From the IMG/VR virus record IMGVR_UViG_3300025000_000053, positions 124,001-188,000 of that record: a stretch of DNA of 64,000 nt; one strand, 5' to 3'. Each line of letters starts with the position of its first letter. Position 1 is the first letter of the stretch. Under the pieces are notes generated by a model. It did no database searches. It was not told the origin of the DNA and worked only from the letters and a program-made list of their open reading frames with translations. The DNA is from a virus. Shown here one piece after another: positions 53,401-62,200 of the stretch. Made by a program: the position numbers and the translations under genes.

Positions 53401-56093
53401 ATATATAGTTAAAAACTCTTCTAATTGTCGGGGACATCCTTAACGCTCTTATTACCAAACTAATATAGTAATATATTAGTGGTGAAGGGTAATGCCTTAG
53501 GTATGGTAACAAGATAAGAGATTGGGTTATCCGCAGCTAAGATTCCTATAAATTTTATAGGAATAAAGTTCAAAGACTATCGAAAGCATGTTTATTATTG
53601 ATATAAAATATAATAAACAGAAGTGAGTAGAGTAGGGAAACCGAAACGGAGAGCATCTGAACACATAATGGTGAAGATGATGATATAGTCTGTCACTTAT
53701 GGAAATCATAGGTGGTTCCTGGATAGCATAAGAACAGCGATAAATAAAACTTGTCGCATTATCTAGTAATAGATAAATAAAAAATCTCCTTAATTGTCGG
53801 GAAATCTCTTAGAGCCTAAAACTACTAAGTTATATTAGTAATAATATAATGGCTTAGTCTAATCAACTAAGGTATAGTAATAAGGTTTTAGGATTGAGTA
53901 ATCCGCAGCTAAGATTCTAATATATTAGAATAAAGTTCAACGACTATCGAAGGCAAACTTATTATAGAAATAAAAATATAATGAGTTTGTTAGTAGAGTA
54001 GGGCTCAAGTGAGTTCTGAAATGGGAGACTCCTTATTATTTAATAATAAGGATGAAGATATAGTCTTATATCCTAAGGAAACTTAGGGAAGTTCATAAAA
54101 GAACTGCATAGATTAACGATCTATGTGAAATAAATGGAGTGTAAAACAATCGAAACATATCGTACCTGTAGTTAAACAATCACCAGTTTTATTATCTAAT
54201 GGAGTTGAACAAGTTATTCAATATCACTTATCTGATGATTTTTCAGTTGTAGCTAAAGATGATGGTGAAGTTGTTGAGATAGATAGTGAAACTGGTTTAA
54301 TTATTATTAAATATAAAAATGGTGAAACTAAAGTAATTGATACAAGTCCAAAAGTTGTAAAAAATGGTAAACTAAATGCCCACTTATATGGTGACATATA
54401 TGTGAATCTTCTTTAATTGTCGGGGAAACTCTTAGAACTTTTTATTATATAATAAAAAGATTGAGTAATCCGCAGCCAAGTCTCATAGTAAAAAAAATAA
54501 AGTTCATGAAGAACTCTATTACAAAGATATTGGAAAATTTTATAAAAAATCAAATACTCCATGGTATTTTATTGTATAACAAAGTTGATGATGAGTTGAT
54601 CTGAGTTCTTTTTTAATAATTTTAAAATCTATATCTATCAAATATTTCTCTAATAAGGGAAGTGTTTCTTCAATGAATATATTAAAAAGTTCTAAGTTCT
54701 TTTTAGCTATGAAAAAGTCACTAATTTTTTTGATATCATTATTATATCTTTTTAGTTCATTTTCATACCTCTGGGTAAAGAATTTTTTAGTTAATTCTAT
54801 CGATATAGGATTACAAAACTCATCACTTAACTCATTAATATTCCTCATTATAATATCTTTGTAATTAATTTCTCCTTGCTTCATTTTATTTATCATTCCT
54901 TTCTTTTTTATATTACGTAAATAATATATAAATGAAAAATAATGAAATACTATGAGAAAGGTTCAACGACTATCCCTTTGGCTTTGAAATAAGCAATAGG
55001 AGTAGGGCTCAAGTGAGTGGGTGAGAATCCCTTAAATCGAAATAGGAAGCATCCTTATGAGATGAAGATATAGTCTAGTATCTTATCGAAAGATAAGGAA
55101 GTTCATAAGAGAACTGCATAGATTAACGACCTATGTGAATATATATCGGCTGGTGGTTTCTTCTTATCAAATAAATTAACATGTAATTTGAAAGTAGGGC
55201 AAAAAATAAAAAAACGAGATATATTAGCTTATGACAGTAACTTTTTTAGTAATAGTAAATTATATGGTAATAGATTCAATATTGGTTCATTACAGAAAAT
55301 AGCGTGTATGTCCTCATACTCAACATATGAGGATTCTACTTTTGTCACTAAGAAATTATGTGAAGATATGGCAACTGAGATTGTTATGGAAAAACCAGTT
55401 GTCTTAGGTAAAAATGCTAATGTTGATTATATTGTTGAAATAGGTCAAAATGTTAGTGTTGGTGATGAACTAATTAGATTTGAAGTTTCTTTTAAAGATG
55501 AATCACTAAATAAATTTCTTTCAAATATTGGAGATGAATTAAAAGAAGAAATTAAAGCAATGGGTAAAACACCTATTAAAACTAAATACTCTGGTGTAAT
55601 TGAAGACATTAAAGTATATTCAACTGTAGATGTAGAAGAACTATCTCCAACATTAAAAAAAATTGTTAATAATTATTATGATAGAATTAATAAGAAGAAA
55701 AAAATTATTAATAAATATAATAAAAGTGATTCTGTATATAAATGTGGTATAATGTTAAATGAACCTGTAACTAAGATTGAAACTAAAGATGGTAAAGTTA
55801 AAAGTCATACTGTTAATTCAGGAGTTTTAATTATATTTTATATTAAATATAAAGATACAGTTGGTGTTGGTGATAAGATATGTTTCTTTACTGCTTTGAA
55901 ATCTATTGTCGGTGAAGTTATCCCTGAAGGATATGAACCATATTCTTTATTTAGACCAGATGAGAAGATTTCTTCAGTGGTTGCTCCAGGAGCAGTAATG
56001 AATAGAATGACCCCTTCTGTTATTCTATCAATGTTCGGTAATAAAGTATTGATAGAATTAAAACGAAAATTAAAAGATATTTATGATGAATAA
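50457..56093 (+). CDS. RNA polymerase beta subunit, four exons split by three group I introns
   Basis: Full-length beta subunit of the phage multisubunit RNA polymerase, about 1369 residues after splicing. Exons: 50457-53372, 53722-53741 (20 nt), 54140-54368 and 55149-56093. Exon 1 has the long N-terminal lobes and ends in MSTSPDSSCGVTRQL, NPRGYID and ELLSPLGNTRD. The joined sequence reads TRD-DSIRTAI-VKQSKHIVPVVKQSP, matching the conserved beta block around RTA-M and KQSKH. Exon 3 ends SPKVVKNG and exon 4 begins AGGFFLSNKL, then LKVGQKIKKRDILAYD. The active-site GDK block is VGVGDKICF and the C-terminal block GAVMNRMTPSVIL. It starts at TTG 50457. Its beta-prime partners are at 10833 and 22015. 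Confidence 0.93.
53373..53721 (+). ncRNA. Group I intron 1 of the beta gene
   Basis: A 349-nt intron. GGGAU at the exon end pairs with GUCCC (P1, terminal U-G), and GCUAUU just before it pairs perfectly with GAUAGC, the start of the next exon (P10). P2 is ACTAT ... ATAGT. Core pieces TAATTGTCGGGG, TATCCGCAGCTAAG, AAGTTCAAAGACTATCG and GATATAGTC follow. The intron ends in G. It is the most divergent of the four RNA polymerase introns. No endonuclease frame. Confidence 0.9.
53742..54139 (+). ncRNA. Group I intron 2 of the beta gene
   Basis: A 398-nt intron. GCGAU pairs with GUCGC 12 nt on (P1, terminal U-G). P2 is a perfect TTATCTA-GTAA-TAGATAA hairpin with a GNRA-type loop. The core carries TTAATTGTCGGG, AATCCGCAGCTAAG, AGTTCAACGACTATCG and GATATAGTCTTATATC. 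The end is placed at G54139, because this restores VKQSKHIVPVV in frame. Confidence 0.88.
54540..54896 (-). CDS. Antisense protein gene inside beta intron 3
   Basis: A 118-residue frame on the strand opposite to the intron. A ribosome binding site (AAAGGA) precedes two possible ATG codons (54896 and 54884). The product is helical and acidic to neutral and ends with LRSTHHQLCYTIKYHGVFDF. It has no LAGLIDADG, GIY-YIG or HNH motif, so it is not a recognisable homing endonuclease. It has its own copy of the phage promoter motif, 24 nt upstream. Function unknown. Confidence 0.65.
   Translation of the reverse strand: MINKMKQGEINYKDIIMRNINELSDEFCNPISIELTKKFFTQRYENELKRYNNDIKKISDFFIAKKNLELFNIFIEETLPLLEKYLIDIDFKIIKKELRSTHHQLCYTIKYHGVFDFL
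54920..54933 (-). promoter_or_regulatory. Candidate phage promoter motif inside beta intron 3
   Basis: Exact ATTTATATATTATT on the minus strand, 24 nt before the antisense gene. The bases next to it (TTTCATTTATATATTATTT then ACGTAATA) are nearly those at 10797. Confidence 0.5.
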
Positions 56094-56101
56094 ATAAAAT
56101 T

Positions 56102-56139
56102 AATAATATCAATAGAGAAAATTCTCTATTGATATTATT
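56102..56139 (+). terminator. Terminator after the RNA polymerase beta gene
   Basis: A perfect 18-bp stem (AATAATATCAATAGAGAA with its complement), 8 nt after the stop, followed by TTTTTATATTATC. Confidence 0.88.
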
Positions 56140-56220
56140 TTTTATATTATCATTTTTTGTTTAATAAAAAAACATTAATTTAAACAATAAACTTTTAATG
56201 AAAGGGGTTGTAATAATAAA

Positions 56221-59200
56221 TTGGATATAAAAAATAAAACTAAAATTAAGACTAAGTCACCCACAGCATTAAATTGGTTTAAAAATGTTGGAAAATCTTT
56301 AGGTTATACTACAACTGAATTAATTGAAGAAATGATTCCTGCTCCAATAGAATTTATTAAAAGTAATACTCAAACATTTAAAAATTTTTATGATGAATTA
56401 CGTAAAAATAAATCAATAAATAAAAAATTGTCGGATCAAATGATAAAGAATGAATATATCAATATAGGTCAAACAGCAATAAAAAATGCTTTAAAAGATA
56501 TTAAATCAGGTAAGATTTATAACAAAGATAGACAAGATGAAATATTTAATGATGATATTGATTTTGAATTTGGTGATGATATAAATTTTGATAATGAAGA
56601 TTATAAAGTTTCATCAGATACAACATCTGAATCAAGTACAAGTAGTTCTTCACCTACTATCAACAGAGTGAATATTACTTCTAATATCAATAGAAATAAT
56701 CCTATGGTTAGAGCTGTAGAAAGACAAACTGAAGCTATATATAATACAACTCAAGCTAGTGATAAAATATCAATATCTTTAGCTACTAATCATATGATGA
56801 TAAATAGAAAAGTAGGGGAAGATATAAATACAGGTTTAAGTGCTATAAATGATAATTTAAGTTTACTTGTTAATTTTCAAAGTGAATCAATGACTAAATA
56901 TATAGGTACTACATTTAAATACTATGAAGAAAGTTTGAATGTATTTAACAATATTCATGAGCAAATGAAAAAAGGTACTATTACTGTAGATGATAAGACA
57001 GGTAAAGAAAAATTTGATCCTATGGAATCAGTTTTTCTTTCTAGAGGTGGGTTAAATCTATCAGGTTATGCTAATTTAATTAAAAAACAGTTTGGTACAG
57101 CTGTAGACCAAGATATGATTTTATCTCAATTAAAATATATGTTATCAGATAAAGACCAATTAAAATTTTTAGCTGCTTCACCTATAAGTTTTTTATCTAC
57201 TAAGATAGTAACTGCATTTATTCCGTCTATGTTAAAACAAACATTAACTAGTATGAATAAAAGTTTTGAAAATTTCTTCCCAGCTTTATTAATGAAAGCT
57301 AATAGAATGGTTGGTTCTCAAAATCCAATACTTAATTTCTTAGGTCAAGTTTTTGGTATAAATGTAAAACAGAAATCATCTGTTGATTTATCTCAATATA
57401 ATAAAGGTAAAACTGCTTTTGATGGTTATACAAAGAAAGCTATAACAGAAGTAATACCAGGATATTTAAGAAAGATTTTAGCTGCATTAAATGGTAAAGA
57501 AGAAGTTGCTTTTGATTATGATAATGGTGTTTTTAAATCTATGGATTCTATGAATAAAGATTTTCAAAGTACTGTTAATAGAAGTATATTAAGTAGTTTT
57601 TCTGATGTTATGAATGAAATAAAAGACAAAGCAAATGCTTTTAATATTCAAAATGATGAGGAACGAAAGAAATTTAATAAAGACTTAGAAAGTTTTTTCT
57701 TAAAACTTCCTAGTTTAAATAAATTAATAAATCCTATAAGAACTAAAGATAATGATGGTAATAGTATAAATGAATTAAAAACTGTACATGATTTTGGTAG
57801 TGAAGAAATGAATAATTTCTTTAGACAATTAGTACTATCACTTGATAAAGGTGATATTCAGAAAATGTTTGGTACAGATGTATTAAATGCTAGAAAAAAT
57901 AAAGAAAAAATATATAATGATGCTGAACTTAATCCATTAAGATATAACGCAGCTTTAATTAATAATCAATTAAATTTTGATGATCATATTAAGAGAAATA
58001 AATATAATAAAAGTCAATTTGAAGTAAAAAAAGGTTTTGGAGTTTTATCTAAAACCGATCAATTTAATAAAATTGATTTGGACTATTTACGTGATATTAA
58101 AGAAATTTTATTAAGAGGTATTAAAGTATTCCCTGTAACTCAGATAATTAATCCAGATGGTTCAATATCTCAACCAAGTTTTGAATATCATGATACACAA
58201 TTAAGAAGAATGAGAAGTCAGGAAAGAGAAAGAGATAGAAAATTTAAAGTAAAACCCCAACAAGATACTGAAATTACACCTGAATTAGAAAGGATTAATA
58301 GACAGCAGGGTAAAAGAATAGTTAATAGATTATCAGATTCAGATATAACTCCTGAAGAAATGAGAGAACAAATTAGAGTATTTGATGAACAAAGAAGAAG
58401 TGATTCAGAAAGAGATAGAAGACAACAAAGTGGTTGGTTAGGAAGTTTTATATCTGGGGATATGCAAACTAAATATAATTTATTAAGAGAAAAAGTAAGA
58501 GATATCTTTAATACACCTGCTAAATTACTTAATACTGTATTTAAAAAAATAGATGAAACTATGTTTAAAATAGTCTTTGGTGATGATGACAAAGGTAATT
58601 CTTCTTTTCTTAATAGAACATGGTCTTTAATGCAAAGTAATTTTCAAAAAATGTCTGAATGGTTTAAAGATAAAATATTTAATCCTATTAGAGAATCTTT
58701 ATTTGGACCAAATGGTTTTATAACTAAATTAAAGAATTCTGAATTATTTACAAAAATTAAATCTAATTTTAGTAAATTAACAGATTTTTTATTTGGACTA
58801 AAAGATTCTACTGGTAAAAGAAAAGGTGGGATGTTTTCTGATACATCTAACCATCTTTTAGATATATTTGATAGTGCTAAATACTATTTTACAGGTAAAG
58901 CTTATATAAATAGATCAGGATTATCTTTTCCTACTAATAATAAAAGTGTATTTGGTGAACTAAAATCAATGTTTTCAGGTTTTAAAGATACTATAAAATC
59001 TTATTTATTTGGTAGAAGGAATCAAGATGGGAATATACAAGAAACAGGTATTCTTTCAACAGCTATTAATAGTATAAAGGATGGTTTTCAAAACTTTTCA
59101 AATGCTATTTTTGGTCCACAGAAAATTGGTGGTAAGGATAATAAAAATTATGTAATAGTTAGTGATTTATTTAAGAAGTTTAAAGAAAGATTACCTAAAT

Positions 59201-62200
59201 CATTATCTTTTGGTATTATCGGAGCTGGTAGTGGGTTATTAATGGGTGGTAAGTTAGGTTTATTAGGTTCATTATTTCTTCCTGGTGGTCCTATTGGTGG
59301 AGCTATTGTTGGTACCACAGTTGGTTTCTTATCTCAATCAGATAGATTTAAAGATTGGTTATTTGGTTCTAAAGATATTAATAATAATCGTATTGGTGGT
59401 TTTATTAATAAGAAAACTCAAGAGTTCTTTAAAAAAAATAAAGTTGGTATCGTTGGTGGTGCCAGTTTAGGAGCTCTTAAATCTATATTAGGATTTGGAT
59501 TATTACCCTCGTTCTTTTTACCTGGTGGTCCTATTGGTGGTGCATTATTTGGTGCCGGTTTATCAATGTTAGTTAGTTCAGAGAAATTTAAGAAATTTAT
59601 GTTTGGGGATTTACAAGCAGACGGAAATAGAATTGGTGGAATAGCTCAAAAAATATTTGGTAAAGTTGATAGAAATAAAGCTAAAAAGATGTTTGGTAAT
59701 GTTAGTGCTGGTATAATAGGTGGAGCTGGTATAGGATTCGTAACTAGTAAATTTGGTTTATTAGGTGCCGCTTTATTACCAGGTGGTCCTTTAGGTGGAG
59801 CCTTATTAGGTGCCGCCGCCGGTATTGCTCTATCTTCTGAAAAATGGAAGAAGTTAGTATTTGGTGAATTTGATGATGAAACTCAATTAAGAAAAGGTGG
59901 TTTATTAGGTAAAGTTATTAATTGGACTAATTTAGAAATTCTTCAACCTATTAAAATTAAATTACAAGAAATAAATTTAAATGTTAAAGAATGGTTTACA
60001 AGAAGTATTGCTAACCCATTTCTTAATGCAATTGATCCAATTAAACATGAAATAAAATTAATGATACGTAGTTTAAAAGATAATTTTGTAGAAGGTTGGA
60101 CTAGTTTTAAAGTTTTTATTGGTAATGTATTTGAAAAACATGTAGGTGCACCTTTTGGTAAATTTATGGAAGATAGAGTTATGAAACCATTAAGAGGATT
60201 TATATCAAAAATATTAGGTGGGATTGGTAGAATTGTTGGTAGTATTGTATCAGCACCATTTAAAGGTATGGAAGGTTTATCAAGAGGATTAAATAGAAAA
60301 CATATGCAAGCTGGTTTAGATGCATATGTTGAAGAAGGTTGGAGTGATTTATTAGATTTTAAAGGTAGAAGACAACGTGGAGAAAAAATAGGTTTCTTTG
60401 GTGGATTAAAGAAATTTAAAGATATTTATTTTAATAGAGAAGCTAGAGAGGACGCTAAAAATAGTAGTAAAGGTGCTCCATATTCTAAGCAATTAGAAAT
60501 TGATAGACAAAAACGTGAAGAAGAGGCTAATACTAAATTTTCCAATGAAAGAGAAAACATAAGAAAAATGTGGAGTTCTTGGAGAGATAGAAAAAGAGCT
60601 GGTGCTGATAATAATTATGATAATTTTAGTCCTGATGGTAAAGTTGTTAAAAACCAGTATTACCCTCCAGATGAACAAAGAGTAGATAGAAATTCACCTA
60701 ATCCAATTAATGATGTTACAGATGATATAACTAGAAGAACTGGTAGGAAAGGAAGAAGAGGTAAACCTAATCCTAAACCTGTAAATGATCAAAGTGTAAT
60801 TATATTACCTGGTTCAGTTCAACAAGATGACACATCAACGATTGTTGATGATGTTACAGATGTTATCTATAGAAGAACTGGAAATAGATCAAATAGTAGA
60901 AGAGGAAAAAAATCAACAACATCCCCACAACCTATTATTAATCAAAATGAACAACAATCTGAAGAGTCATCACAACCAATTATTAATCAAAATCAACCAC
61001 CTAGTAAAAAACCATCTACTACAAGAATTAAATCATCTAATGAATTATTACTACAGATAGCTACTGATGTAAGAACTATTGCTAAAGAAGTTAATGGTCA
61101 ATTAGATGGTGTTGGTGGTAATGTTTATAAAATAAGAAAATTAATTCAATCACAACAAGGTATATCAGATGAAGATTTAAGTGGTGAATCGAATAGAGAT
61201 AGGATTGGATTCTTTGGTAAAATAAGAAGAATGTTATATAGACCAATAGATACTATTAAAGAGAAAGTATTAGGTTCTATTAAATTTGTAACTGATAAAA
61301 TTACTTCTGTAGGTAAAACAATATTTGATTTTAGTAAAACAATATTGGTTACTATACCTAAACAAATATTTTCAACTATGTACAATATAGGTTCTGAAAT
61401 ATTATCAATCGGAAAAGAAACTTTTCTTAATATAATTAAATTACCTGGTCAATTATTGAATTTATTTGCTCAAACCACAAAAATATTTGCTGAATCAATT
61501 AAAATGATATCACCTGCTATTGGGGAAACTCTTAAAGGTGTTGCCAAATTATTCTCAGGTACAATGGGAATGATCGCTGAATCAATGATAGGTGTTGGTA
61601 AAGGTATTGGTCAAGTTGCTTTTAGTATTGGTGAGGCTATTGGCTCAATAATATCTACTTTTAGTAAAGGTTTGATGAGTGTAGTTCCAGTAGTAGGTAA
61701 ATTTTTATTGACATCTAGTAAGATGATTATGGATTTCGGATTTGGTATAATTAAGAATGTTGGTGGTTTATTAACAAGTATTACTAAATCTTTATTTAGT
61801 ATAGCAACATCACCAATTAGATTTGCAGCGGATATGCTTGGTAGAGCTGTAGGTATTAAGAGATCTGAAATGTATATTACAGGTGGTGTTATTGATGTAG
61901 TTAGAAGGATTGGTGATAATACCTCTGACTTTACACAAAAACCAAAAGATGATAATAGAAGTAATATATTTGATAATTCAGATAATGTTGTTATGCCAGT
62001 AAGAGTAGATGGTGTTACTTCAGTTAGAATTGTTGGTTCGGATAGACCAATTCCTATTTATTTTAATATGAATATGAATCAAAATCAACGTAGAAGTAAT
62101 TCATTTAATAATAATATATCAGGATTGCCTAATTCAATTAATACGGGAAATAATAATTATTTAGTTTCTTCATTAACGAATGCACTTGATATATTTGATA

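Larger units (their letters stand above)
54369..55148 (+). ncRNA. Group I intron 3 of the beta gene, with an inserted antisense gene
   Basis: A 780-nt intron. GGU at the exon end faces GCC ten nt on (weak P1), and a long P2 follows (CACTTATAT ... ATATATGTG), the same layout as in the beta-prime intron. Core pieces TTAATTGTCGGGG, AATCCGCAGCCAAG, AGGTTCAACGACTATC, GGGCTCAAGTGAGTGGGTGA and GATATAGTCTAGTATC are nearly the same as in that intron. Between the stem halves TCTCATAGT and ACTATGAGA, a short loop in the other introns, lie about 450 nt with the minus-strand frame 54540-54896. The 5' boundary could lie a few codons later. Confidence 0.85.

Noticed and set aside
53060-53512. Minus-strand frame opposite the beta exon 1 end and intron 1
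   Set aside because: It crosses conserved coding sequence and intron core, has no good start signal, and its translation looks like antisense of the beta gene.
54399-54420. A short beta fragment ending in a stop at 54417 as evidence that the beta gene is broken
   Set aside because: The stop lies in intron 3. Joining 54368 to 55149 restores the conserved KNG-AGGFFLSNKL, so the gene is intact after splicing.
53373-55148. Homing endonuclease genes in the beta introns
   Set aside because: No LAGLIDADG, GIY-YIG, HNH or PD-(D/E)XK pattern is found in any intron; the only frame is the antisense gene of unknown type.
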